Assembly (NCBI GenBank): GCA_963790715.1
Contig: CAWBPN010000011.1
Location: 372,001-436,000 of the forward strand
DNA: 64,000 nt
DNA from: DCFW01 sp963790715
GTDB taxonomy: Bacteria; Bacteroidota; Bacteroidia; Bacteroidales; Bacteroidaceae
Reading direction: 5' to 3'
The position numbers and the translations under genes were made by a program. Of the stretch, positions 34,755 through 43,328 are shown piece by piece. Under the pieces are notes generated by a model that was not told where the DNA came from, searched no databases, and saw nothing but the letters and a program-made list of their open reading frames with translations. Numbering within the stretch: position 1 is the stretch's first letter; each line of letters opens with the position of its first letter.

Positions 34755-34796
34755 CAAAAGTAATGGATTATTTTGATTCATCCAAATAATCCATTA
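34755..34796 (-). promoter_or_regulatory. tRNA-Pro promoter overlapping the dapA terminator hairpin
   Basis: -7 TACTTTTG (34755-34762) and -33 TTTG (34783-34786), spacer 20, on the minus strand. The same bases hold a perfect 13-bp inverted repeat, TAATGGATTATTT / AAATAATCCATTA (34761-34773 and 34784-34796), placed 8 bases after dapA, which looks like its terminator. Confidence 0.65.
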
Positions 34797-34803
34797 TGTT
34801 TTT

Positions 34804-35703
34804 TCAACATTTTACATGCAATTTATGTAATGCTTCTCTTATTTCTCTGAATACTTCAGCTCGTATGGGCACTAACGGTAGACGTAACTTGTTCTCACAC
34901 AAGCCCATAATGCTCAATATCGACTTTACTCCGGCCGGACTGCCATCGATAAAAATTAATTTGAATAAGTCGCTATACTGATGATGTATTATTCGTGCAT
35001 TGTTATAATCTCCCTCTAATATAAGATGTGTCATCTTACTTAGCTCTTTCGGAAAGGCATTGCCAAGAACTGAAACGACTCCTACTGCACCAAGAGCCAT
35101 TAATGGATATGTAAGACTGTCATCTCCGGATAAGACTTGAAAAGCTACCGGTTTCTTCCTTAATATCTCATCTATCTGTGACACATTACCGGAAGCCTCC
35201 TTTATAGCAATAATGTTATGAAACTCCTTTGCCAACCGTAATGTTGTTTCTGCGGTCATGTTGGTGCCTGTGCGCCCCGGAACATTATAAAGTACTATTG
35301 GCAACGGACTTGCCTCTGCTATGGTTTTAAAGTGTTGGTACAAACCTTCTTGGTTTGGTTTGTTATATGAAGGAACGGTAGATAATATGGCATCTATTCC
35401 TTTAAATTCATCCTTTTTGAGTTGTTCTATTGCGACATGTGTGTTATTGCCTCCCACGCCCAATACTATCGGAACACGACCTTGAACTCTATCTACCACC
35501 ACTTCACGAATTTTCAACTTTTCTTCTTCGCTCAATGTCGGCGTTTCTGCCGTAGTGGCCATTATGACTAAAAAGTCTATTCCATTTGAAATTTGATAAT
35601 CAACTAACCGCACAATCGCATCATAATCGACGCTATCATCCGCTTTGAAAGGTGTGATAAACGCCACACCCATCCCCTTTAATTTTGATTGTATCATGGA
35701 CAT
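34804..35703 (-). CDS. dapA: 4-hydroxy-tetrahydrodipicolinate synthase
   Basis: 299 residues, normal for DapA, which condenses pyruvate with aspartate semialdehyde in lysine and diaminopimelate synthesis. Visible are TTAETPTLSEEEK near the pyruvate site, the catalytic Tyr in IVLYNVPGRTG and the Schiff-base Lys in IIAIKEASGNV. The N-terminal GMGVAFITPFKADDSVD is typical. It has its own promoter (TACTTTTG at 35733-35740), 48 bases from ligA. Confidence 0.96.
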   Translation of the reverse strand: MSMIQSKLKGMGVAFITPFKADDSVDYDAIVRLVDYQISNGIDFLVIMATTAETPTLSEEEKLKIREVVVDRVQGRVPIVLGVGGNNTHVAIEQLKKDEFKGIDAILSTVPSYNKPNQEGLYQHFKTIAEASPLPIVLYNVPGRTGTNMTAETTLRLAKEFHNIIAIKEASGNVSQIDEILRKKPVAFQVLSGDDSLTYPLMALGAVGVVSVLGNAFPKELSKMTHLILEGDYNNARIIHHQYSDLFKLIFIDGSPAGVKSILSIMGLCENKLRLPLVPIRAEVFREIREALHKLHVKC

Positions 35704-35732
35704 TAAATATAAATCTGTAATATTTTATAGTG

Positions 35733-35740
35733 CAAAAGTA
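35733..35740 (-). promoter_or_regulatory. -7 box of dapA
   Basis: TACTTTTG on the minus strand, 30 bases before the start codon. Confidence 0.55.
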
Positions 35741-35751
35741 ATAATTCTTTT

Positions 35752-37755
35752 TTATTCCTCTCCTATCTGTTTTAAAAATTCGTTTTCATCCATTATTTCT
35801 ATTCCAAGCTTATGCGCTTTCTCCAGCTTTGCCGGTCCCATATTCTCTCCGGCAAGAATAAATGCTGTTTTAGCAGAAATGGAACCTACATTCTTGCCTC
35901 CGTTCAGCTCGATAATCTCTTTATATTCTTCGCGTGAATGCTTGGCAAAGACTCCGCTGATTACAATGCTTTTACCGGTCAATATATCTGAACGTGTACG
36001 GGTATCGGCAACAGGTTTCATTTGCAATCCGGCAGCTTTCAACCGTTCAACAATCTCTACATTGCCAGGTTCGGCAAAATAATCTACAATGCTTTGTGCT
36101 ATCTTTTCACCGATTTCACTCAACGATACCAGTTGCAGATAATTAGCATTGCGCAGTTCATCAATGCTACCGAACGAACGTGCTAACTTTTTTGCGACCG
36201 TTTCACCGACAAAGCGAATGCCTATTGCAAAGATAACACGTTCGAAAGGCACTTCCTTTGAATCTTGCAATCCGTGAATGATGCGTATTGCCGACTTGTC
36301 GCCCATCCTGTCAAGATTTGCCAGTTGCCAAGCCTGAAGGTCGTAAAGATCTGCTACATTGTGTATAAGTTCTTTTTGATAAAGCGAATCCACCGTTTCA
36401 GGACCTAAGCCGTCGATATTCATTGCATGGCGACTGATGAAATGTTCTATCTTACCTTTGATTTGTGGAGGACAAGTAGCGTCGTTCGGACAATAATGAG
36501 CCGCTTCACCTTCATAGCGAACCAACTTCGCTCCACATTCCGGACAATGAGTGATAAACTCCACTTTCGGTCCTATGTCTATTCCGCGCAAATCAAAATC
36601 CACAGACGTAATCTTCGGTATTATCTCCCCACCTTTTTCAACATGAACCATATCACCGATGTGCAGATCCAATCCTGCGATGATGTCGGCATTGTGCAGC
36701 GAAGCTCTTTTCACGACAGTACCTGCCAATTGCACAGGTTCAAGATTAGCCACCGGAGTAATGGCGCCCGTGCGTCCAACCTGGTATGATACTGATTTTA
36801 ATTTAGTCACGGCATCTTCGGCCTGAAATTTATATGCAATTGCCCAACGCGGACTCTTGGCTGTAGAGCCTAAAAGTTGTTGCTGTCTCAATGAGTTCAC
36901 CTTTAATACTATGCCGTCAGTCGGCACAGGCAGATTCTTGCGCTCGGTATCCCAATATTTAATATAATCGAATATTTCTTCTATCGAGTGACAGAGTTTC
37001 ATGTGGTCGGACACTTTAAATCCCAACTTGCGAATCATCATAAGATTATCATAATGTTTATTGGTTGGCAATTGATCACCAAGTACATAATACAGGTATG
37101 AGTCGAGATGGCGTTGCGCCACCACTGCCGAGTTTTGCGATTTCAATGTACCGGCTGCCGCATTTCGCGGATTGGCGAAAAGAGGTTCTTCCTGCAATTC
37201 ACGCTGACGATTCAGTTCCTCAAACACATTCCACGGCATAAGCACTTCACCACGAACTTCAATCACAGGCGGAACATTATCTCCTTTAATTACCAACGGT
37301 ATGGTACGAATGGTCTTCACATTATCCGTAACATCATCGCCCACATTGCCGTCGCCGCGAGTAGCAGCCTGAGTCAACCGTCCGTTTTCATACGTGAGGG
37401 ATATTGAAGTACCGTCAAACTTAAGTTCGGCACATATCTCGAAATCGTCACCTAATGTACGTTTAATACGATTGTAAAAATCAGCAACATCACCTTCGCT
37501 ATAAGTGTTACCGAGTGAAAGCATCGGCGTACTGTGACGCACTTGAGTGAAGTTTTTATTCAAGTCACTGCCAACGCGCACTGTCGGCGAATCAGGGTCG
37601 AACAACTCAGGGTGAGCTTTCTCCAAATCCTGCAAGCGATGCATCTTTTGGTCAAACTCATAATCAGAAATAACCGGTGCATTCAGCACATAATAGTTAT
37701 AATTATGTTGGTGCAGTTCAGCACGTAGCAGCTCTATCTCGTCCTTCTCAGTCAT
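35752..37755 (-). CDS. ligA: NAD-dependent DNA ligase
   Basis: 667 residues, full length. Order of domains: Ia NAD-binding region (HQHNYNYYVLNAPVISDYEF), adenylation domain with catalytic Lys112 in CAELKFDGTSISL, OB fold, four-Cys zinc finger (CPECGAKL and CPNDATCP), helix-hairpin-helix repeats, and a C-terminal BRCT domain (about 590-667, with GKSIVISGVFAKHSREEYK). It joins nicks in replication and repair. A TATTTTTG box lies at 37776-37783. Confidence 0.97.
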   Translation of the reverse strand: MTEKDEIELLRAELHQHNYNYYVLNAPVISDYEFDQKMHRLQDLEKAHPELFDPDSPTVRVGSDLNKNFTQVRHSTPMLSLGNTYSEGDVADFYNRIKRTLGDDFEICAELKFDGTSISLTYENGRLTQAATRGDGNVGDDVTDNVKTIRTIPLVIKGDNVPPVIEVRGEVLMPWNVFEELNRQRELQEEPLFANPRNAAAGTLKSQNSAVVAQRHLDSYLYYVLGDQLPTNKHYDNLMMIRKLGFKVSDHMKLCHSIEEIFDYIKYWDTERKNLPVPTDGIVLKVNSLRQQQLLGSTAKSPRWAIAYKFQAEDAVTKLKSVSYQVGRTGAITPVANLEPVQLAGTVVKRASLHNADIIAGLDLHIGDMVHVEKGGEIIPKITSVDFDLRGIDIGPKVEFITHCPECGAKLVRYEGEAAHYCPNDATCPPQIKGKIEHFISRHAMNIDGLGPETVDSLYQKELIHNVADLYDLQAWQLANLDRMGDKSAIRIIHGLQDSKEVPFERVIFAIGIRFVGETVAKKLARSFGSIDELRNANYLQLVSLSEIGEKIAQSIVDYFAEPGNVEIVERLKAAGLQMKPVADTRTRSDILTGKSIVISGVFAKHSREEYKEIIELNGGKNVGSISAKTAFILAGENMGPAKLEKAHKLGIEIMDENEFLKQIGEE

Positions 37756-37830
37756 ATATCAGTATGATTTTTCTACAAAAATAATCAATTCTATAAAGAT
37801 ATTGTATGTAAAAATATTTTTTATGACTAT

Positions 37831-37950
37831 AGAGCCTGTTTAAATTTTAAAGAAATAAATGAAAAAGAGTGTTTCTCCAATCCGAGAAAAAAGATTATTT
37901 TAAGAGTCTGTTTAAATTTTATTTCTTTCTTAAAAATTAAACAGGCTCTT
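37831..37950. repeat. Repeats and terminator hairpin between ligA and the fimbrillin-like gene
   Basis: AGAGCCTGTTTAAATTTT (37831-37848) recurs with one change at 37903-37920 and is met by its inverse at 37932-37949. The last two form a 14-pair stem (AAGAGTCTGTTTAA / TTAAACAGGCTCTT with one G-U) 15 bases after the fimbrillin-like stop, so it is a likely terminator for that minus-strand gene. Confidence 0.65.
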
Positions 37951-37965
37951 ATATTTCAAATAAAA

Positions 37966-39642
37966 TTAAAATGCCACAAATGAGCGAACTCTATTTCCAA
38001 TATTTTTGGCATTATAGTATAAATCAAAGGCGCCCTGATCAAAGGTATTATTATAGATACAAATACTAAATGCATTAATATCGCTATTCATTGAACTTGT
38101 CCAATACTGAGGAGTAAACAATGCTGCATCAGCAACTTTTGGCAAAGACCAGTTTGAATTTGCTCCATTTAATGCAGAATTTAAACTCGTATACGCTGAA
38201 AATGTATTAGTATTAATATGCCAGTAATTACTATCATCTATACCATTAGTGACATTACAAAAATCAACCCAAACTTGATAGAGTTGACCGGCAGAAGGTA
38301 AAAACCATCCGCTGGATGCAGCAGGAGAGGTTAAGCCATTAAAGTTAACAGCGCCATACGCAGCAGGATAAACAGTTGTACTATAACCTGCCGCCTCACA
38401 TTCCTTAGTCCACTTGTATCCATAATTATCTTTCAAAGCCGACTGAAAATCCTCTGATGTTATTGTTGCATTAATAGTAGGATCTACATCATACCATTTA
38501 AAATCCGCACTTCCATTATATCTTGAATCAGTTAAAGCCATGGCATAACCATGTGTATATCCTGCTGCTGCATCATAATCTGTAACTGATGTCGTTGGAC
38601 TGGCTGAAGTTATTAGTCCTACTATATCAGCCTCATCGGTTGTTGATATATTTTTAGGTGCCCCACCACTATCATGCTTTACTATACCACCATCAGTCTT
38701 TATAAAATCTCCAATTTCAATTTTTACCATATTTAAAGCCGTAGCTTCAACATTTTGGTTTACAAATTGTTTACCGTTAATATCAACTACACCTCGATAA
38801 TTATAACTATCACCGCCGCCAACATCTACAATTAATGATCCGTTTAAAGTTGTGGAGGTAGGAGGAACTATTAAATAAACGTATGTCGTACCATTTGTAT
38901 CTGTCAATGATGGGTTTGATAATGTATACTTGTCAACATAATTTGCCTCTGAACTTCGTCCTCCTCCATACACGAAAGTAAATACATCTTGGCTTGCTAA
39001 TAACTTTGATGCATTGCTTGAAGATGGAGCGTATGTAAACGTCATACTGCTAACACTTGTTGGCAAAGAAGATGTGGGTATGGCAAAACGCAAAACACAC
39101 ATTTGATGTTTAAATTCTAAAGTTCTTTCATTACCGACCATATTATCACCGCCACCAGATCCTATAGCCTCTAGCAAATCATATTTTGCTACATTCGTAT
39201 ATGTCCCATCTTGACCGGTTAAATCAACTGTTACAGATGCTTTTGCAGAATTTGTTTCATCGATACTTGCTGTAATATTATCAGACTCATTATCATTAAC
39301 CGCACATAAAGAATTATCATGAAACCCTTTATATTGATTATCTGTTAGGTTATCACACACAAAAGTATTTCCTCCATCGGTTGTATTATTAATGAAAGTC
39401 GCTTTGGTAAATGAGCCAGTGCCTGATTCTTCATAAAGCACTGATAATTTATCATCACTATTCCACGTGGTTTTTAAGCCATAAGTTGAATTTTCATTTT
39501 CCGTAACGCGTGAATTGGGCAATTTCGCGTTTATTGATACTGTTGTTGAGCCTTTTTTACTCTGACTTTCAGATTCGTCTTTTGAACATGCAGACAACAT
39601 TACTACGATCATACATGTTATAATAAAGTATATTTTTTTCAT
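37966..39642 (-). CDS. Fimbrillin-family (Mfa-like) lipoprotein with C-terminal FISUMP-like domain
   Basis: 558 residues from the ATG at 39642; an open frame extends 29 codons upstream through the preceding small gene and is not used. Lipobox MLSAC (Cys19). Residues about 40-330 have the Mfa-like fimbrillin look: TTVSINAKLPNSRVTE, LKTTWNSDDKLSVLY, LEFKHQMCVLRFAIP and YVYLIVPPTSTTLNGSL. The C-terminal part (SSGWFLPSAGQLYQVWVD, FTPQYWTSS, IGNRVRSFVAF) resembles the DUF1566/FISUMP module found in surface proteins of this phylum. Probably a surface-displayed pilin-like or pilus-tip protein. Confidence 0.8.
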   Translation of the reverse strand: MKKIYFIITCMIVVMLSACSKDESESQSKKGSTTVSINAKLPNSRVTENENSTYGLKTTWNSDDKLSVLYEESGTGSFTKATFINNTTDGGNTFVCDNLTDNQYKGFHDNSLCAVNDNESDNITASIDETNSAKASVTVDLTGQDGTYTNVAKYDLLEAIGSGGGDNMVGNERTLEFKHQMCVLRFAIPTSSLPTSVSSMTFTYAPSSSNASKLLASQDVFTFVYGGGRSSEANYVDKYTLSNPSLTDTNGTTYVYLIVPPTSTTLNGSLIVDVGGGDSYNYRGVVDINGKQFVNQNVEATALNMVKIEIGDFIKTDGGIVKHDSGGAPKNISTTDEADIVGLITSASPTTSVTDYDAAAGYTHGYAMALTDSRYNGSADFKWYDVDPTINATITSEDFQSALKDNYGYKWTKECEAAGYSTTVYPAAYGAVNFNGLTSPAASSGWFLPSAGQLYQVWVDFCNVTNGIDDSNYWHINTNTFSAYTSLNSALNGANSNWSLPKVADAALFTPQYWTSSMNSDINAFSICIYNNTFDQGAFDLYYNAKNIGNRVRSFVAF

Positions 39643-39664
39643 TGTTTTGGTATTTCCGTTTTCT

Positions 39665-39832
39665 TTAACTAGCACTGCCACTATTCCATGTATCTGTATC
39701 CAAATTCCAGTTATCAATATTTGTATCATCTTTTTTTATACTAGCTGACGTGGCAAACCCACTTTCAACCTTCACATCAATACGTTCTGTCGCCGGAGCT
39801 ACATACCTTAGTTTTTTCTTCTTCTTTTTCAT
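39665..39832 (-). CDS. 55-residue protein preceding the fimbrillin-like gene
   Basis: Starts at ATG 39832 with a Lys-rich run, then LRYVAPATERIDVKVESGFA and ends NWNLDTDTWNSGSAS. There is no signal peptide. The stop is 22 bases before the lipoprotein ATG, so the two are one operon. Small ORFs with a KKLRYxAPxTE-like start and a Trp/Asp-rich end are, in my experience, often found next to fimbrillin-type lipoprotein genes in Bacteroidales; their role is not known to me. Confidence 0.65.
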   Translation of the reverse strand: MKKKKKKLRYVAPATERIDVKVESGFATSASIKKDDTNIDNWNLDTDTWNSGSAS

Positions 39833-40283
39833 TTTTAAATCGTTTTCTTTTTAAGTTAATTTATTTCCCCATATTAATACTACTATCAGCAATCTATGTT
39901 GCTAATTCTCATACAATTTTATTAGCATTGCCATATCGTCATCAAGCAACTGTAAATCATAAATAAAACATGGTTGATAAAAATATTACGTTTAATGGAT
40001 ATAAAATACAATTTATTGACAACATACTACTTCTAGAATCGAAGAAGGTGCGCTTCTGTATTTCCCTAATACTCAAATAACCAATATCCTTATCTTATAA
40101 TGAATGTAAAGTTACATACAATTATTTTGCAAGTAGTTATTGATTAACCACCCTTAATTCATTTAACGATAATACATTGTTTATGAAAATTTTAAATTAT
40201 TCACTTTTTTCATTAAAATATATACTATGCAATATAATCAAAACCCAACTACAATTATTATTCTCGAAAAATATCCCAGTAGA
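39833..40283. other. Non-coding divergent spacer
   Basis: About 450 AT-rich bases between the minus-strand fimbrillin-like operon and the plus-strand zinc-ribbon gene. I see no gene. A palindromic TGTAAAGTTACA at about 40107-40118 includes a near-match to the -7 box for the minus strand (TAACTTTA) and may be the promoter or an operator. Confidence 0.4.
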
Positions 40284-40316
40284 TTTTGCTATTCTGAAAG
40301 GAATGAATTATTTTTG
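40284..40316 (+). promoter_or_regulatory. Promoter of the zinc-ribbon gene
   Basis: -33 TTTTG (40284-40288), spacer 20, -7 TATTTTTG (40309-40316), 26 bases before the ATG. Confidence 0.65.
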
Positions 40317-40342
40317 TAACTAAAATAAAAGAAACATAAGAT

Positions 40343-41498
40343 ATGGCTTTATTAAAGTGTCCCGAATGCGGAAATATGGTGTCAGACCAGGCAACGAGCT
40401 GCCCTAAATGCGGTTACCCCGTTGAGAAGATGAAAAGAGAACAGCATGTTGATGTTGAACAAACTCAACAACAGCCACAACCTCTGCCTAAACAAGAGGC
40501 TAAGGAACAACCTCATAGCGAATCCACTCCCGACGAATGTGAAGATTTCATTGAAAATATCAATGAACTTATTCAGCATAAACAATATGCCGAAGCACGT
40601 GAAGCTCTTCAAACAGCCCGGCGCAAGTATCCTTCAAACATGCAACTAATACATTTTGATACTGAATTGGAAAGCAAGATGAAAAGTAAACGCAATTCAA
40701 GAATTACTGCCATTATCGTTGTTCTGCTAATAATATTCTTAATCGGTGCATACACGGTGAAAAGAAGCCACAAAAGCAATGATGCTCTTTCTGCTGCTAC
40801 CGATTCTCTGCAAAATATGAAAAGCAAAAACGACAGCGCATATTGGAACGGCATTTCATCAAGCTCAAACACTTATGATTTCCAACAGTATCTGAAACAA
40901 TTTCCCAAGCGGCGTTTTTGTGCAACAGGCCAACAACAAAATAGACTCGCTCGACTTTGTATCAGCCAAGCAACAAAACACTTCCGATGCTTTTCAAAAA
41001 TACCTGACAACTCATCCGCAAGGATTGTACGTTGAGCAAGCTAATGACGCAATAAGCAACATAAAGAACACTGCTATCACTCCTGAAGAAACTCAAGCCG
41101 TGAGAGATTTGATGAATAACTATTACACCGCATACGAAAACAAAGACGCTGAAGGTATCACCTCATATTTCAACCATATCACAAATAAATACTACAAAAA
41201 GAGTAACGCCACCTACGATGATATTCGCGGTCAATTGAAGAGCGCTTACAATAGTGATATTAAGAACTTGGTGATTAGCGTGGAAAGCTCAAGTTTCAAA
41301 GTGAAGAAAGATGCAAGCGGCAATTTCAGTGCGAACTTTTACGTAATAACAAATATTGAGCGCAACGATGAATCGAAGAACTCTACTTCACGCAGTGCTA
41401 TATCGGTAAAGATTGATAAAAACCAAAAAATAACTTCAATAACATCAAGAATAATTTCTTCATCTGCAGGCGCAAGCAAAAGCAATGCAGCTGAATAA
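40343..41498 (+). pseudogene. Zinc-ribbon membrane protein, disrupted by a +1 frameshift
   Basis: Frame 1 (from 40343) encodes a zinc ribbon, CPECGNMVSDQATSCPKCGYP (Cys6, 9, 20, 23), a linker, a TM helix at about 121-139 and the start of a periplasmic domain. Near 40913 the sense moves to the next frame. CCCAAGCGGCGT read with one base dropped continues as GVFVQQANNKIDSLD and on to the stop at 41498. Each side holds one copy of a YLxxxPxGxxVxQA repeat (FQQYLKQFP..FVQQA and FQKYLTTHPQGLYVEQA), which shows they were one gene of about 385 codons. The C-terminal part (about 125 residues) looks like a small NTF2-like domain. It lies 14 bases before proS. Confidence 0.75.
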
Positions 41499-41512
41499 GA
41501 AACTTAATAAAA

Positions 41513-42994
41513 ATGGCGAAAGAATTAAAAGATCTTACAAAACGAAGCGAGAACTATTCACAGTGGTACAATGAGTTGGTGGTCAAAGCTGATTTGGCCG
41601 AACAGTCTGCCGTTCGCGGCTGTATGGTTATCAAACCGTACGGATACGCTATATGGGAGAAAATACAACGCCAATTGGATGATATGTTTAAGGCAACAGG
41701 ACACGTAAACGCATATTTCCCGTTACTGATTCCAAAATCATTCCTTAGTCGCGAAGCCGAACATGTAAAAGGATTTGCCAAGGAATGCGCAGTGGTAACA
41801 CACTACCGCCTTAAAGCTTCGGAAGACGGAAACAGCGTTGTTGTAGACCCTGAAGCCAAACTGGAAGAAGAACTTATTATCCGCCCAACATCAGAAACAA
41901 TTATCTGGAATACATATAGAAACTGGATTCACTCATACCGTGACCTGCCGTTGTTAATAAACCAATGGGCTAACGTGTTTCGCTGGGAAATGCGGACACG
42001 TCTGTTTTTACGCACGGCAGAATTTCTTTGGCAGGAAGGACACACCGCCCATGCGACAGCCAAAGAAGCTGAAGAAGAGGCAACGCGTATGCTCAACGTA
42101 TATGCCGACTTTGCAGAAAACTTCATGTCTCTGCCTGTTATCAAAGGCGTTAAATCTGAGAGTGAACGTTTCGCCGGTGCAATTAACACTTACACTATCG
42201 AGGCAATGATGCAGGACGGCAAAGCCCTGCAAAGCGGTACGTCACACTTCTTGGGACAGAACTTTGCAAAGGCATTCAACGTACAGTTCATAGACCAAAA
42301 CAATAAGCTCGATTATGTTTGGGCTACGTCATGGGGTGTATCAACCCGCTTGATTGGTGCACTAATCATGGCACACAGTGATGACAACGGATTGGTGTTA
42401 CCTCCGAAATTAGCCCCAACACAAGTTGTTATCATACCTATATATAAAAATGACGAGCAACTTCGCCAAATTGACGAAAAGACGAATGCTATTGCTGATA
42501 CCTTGCGCAAAATGGGAATCAGTGTCAAATATGACAATGCAGACAACAAACGTCCCGGATTCAAGTTTGCCGATTATGAATTAAAAGGCGTACCTGTACG
42601 CTTGGTACTTGGAGCACGTGATTTGGTAAACGGCACTATAGAAATCATGCGCCGCGACACGTTGGAAAAAGAATCCGTAGAAATCGACGGGATTGAGAAC
42701 CGCGTAAAAGCATTGCTTGACGACATACAAAAGAATATGTTCGTGAAAGCCAAGACTTATCGCGACAGCCGCATAATAAATGTTGACAGCTACAATGAGT
42801 TTAAAGAGAAGATAGAAGAAGGAGGTTTCTTAATGGCACACTGGGACGGTACACCTGAAACAGAAGCCAAAATTAAAGAAGAAACCAAAGCAACCATACG
42901 CTGCATACCGCTCAAAGGAGATATGACTCCTGGTGTAGATATGATTACCGGTAAACCTTCTGCCCGCCGTGTGATGTTTGCACGCGCATATTGA
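41513..42994 (+). CDS. proS: Proline-tRNA ligase (eukaryote/archaeal-type)
   Basis: 493 residues. Class II synthetase lacking the bacterial editing insertion, that is, the short ProRS form found in Bacteroidota. Motif 2/3 regions are visible: ELIIRPTSETIIWNTYRNWI, FRWEMRTRLFLRTAEFLWQEGHTAH, TSWGVSTRLIGALIMAHSDD. It is followed by the anticodon-binding domain (PTQVVIIPIYKND) and the C-terminal zinc-domain-like tail ending RRVMFARAY. It charges tRNA-Pro, one of which is encoded at 34662-34736. Confidence 0.96.
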   Translation: MAKELKDLTKRSENYSQWYNELVVKADLAEQSAVRGCMVIKPYGYAIWEKIQRQLDDMFKATGHVNAYFPLLIPKSFLSREAEHVKGFAKECAVVTHYRLKASEDGNSVVVDPEAKLEEELIIRPTSETIIWNTYRNWIHSYRDLPLLINQWANVFRWEMRTRLFLRTAEFLWQEGHTAHATAKEAEEEATRMLNVYADFAENFMSLPVIKGVKSESERFAGAINTYTIEAMMQDGKALQSGTSHFLGQNFAKAFNVQFIDQNNKLDYVWATSWGVSTRLIGALIMAHSDDNGLVLPPKLAPTQVVIIPIYKNDEQLRQIDEKTNAIADTLRKMGISVKYDNADNKRPGFKFADYELKGVPVRLVLGARDLVNGTIEIMRRDTLEKESVEIDGIENRVKALLDDIQKNMFVKAKTYRDSRIINVDSYNEFKEKIEEGGFLMAHWDGTPETEAKIKEETKATIRCIPLKGDMTPGVDMITGKPSARRVMFARAY

Positions 42995-43007
42995 TAACAA
43001 AAACATA

Positions 43008-43046
43008 ATCCAACCCTCGCTCATCACTATGGGCGGAGGGTCGGAT
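43008..43046 (+). terminator. Candidate terminator after proS
   Basis: Stem ATCCAACCCTC / GAGGGTCGGAT (one mismatch) around a 17-base loop, 13 bases after the stop; no T run follows. Confidence 0.45.
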
Positions 43047-43160
43047 ACACAACTAAAACTAAAATTAAAAATAATATGATGAAACTATAATGTTATATAC
43101 GCTTTTCCAGCATTTATTAGTAAAGCAAATATAAATTAAATAATAGTATCAGGTTAATCA

Positions 43161-43225
43161 AAATGTATCATTTTTGACATAGGATACATTTGAACACCTA
43201 AAAAGATACATTTCACACCTATAGC
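43161..43225 (+). promoter_or_regulatory. Repeated operator before the HTCS gene
   Basis: GATACATTT occurs at 43183 and 43205, exactly 22 bp apart, each followed by an ACACCTA block, and its inverse AAATGTATC is at 43161, again a 22-bp step. A near-match -7 box TTACTTTG (43292-43299) follows before the start. The second half-site (ACATTTCACACCTATAGC) resembles the one before GH31 at 47450-47466. Confidence 0.6.
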
Positions 43226-43328
43226 AAAAAAGAAATATTATATAAACACACAAAACAGATAAAAAGTGCGTTGTTTCTTCAAATAAATGTATTACTTTGC
43301 AATATGAATAGCGACATTGTTTAATATT

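Noticed and set aside
39643..39729. N-terminal 29-codon extension of the fimbrillin-like protein
   Set aside because: Overlaps the 55-residue ORF and would put the lipoprotein signal in the middle; the ATG at 39642 gives a proper lipobox.
40920..41498. Separate 192-codon gene before proS
   Set aside because: It continues the protein of the preceding frame, including a shared repeat motif; a frameshift explains it better.
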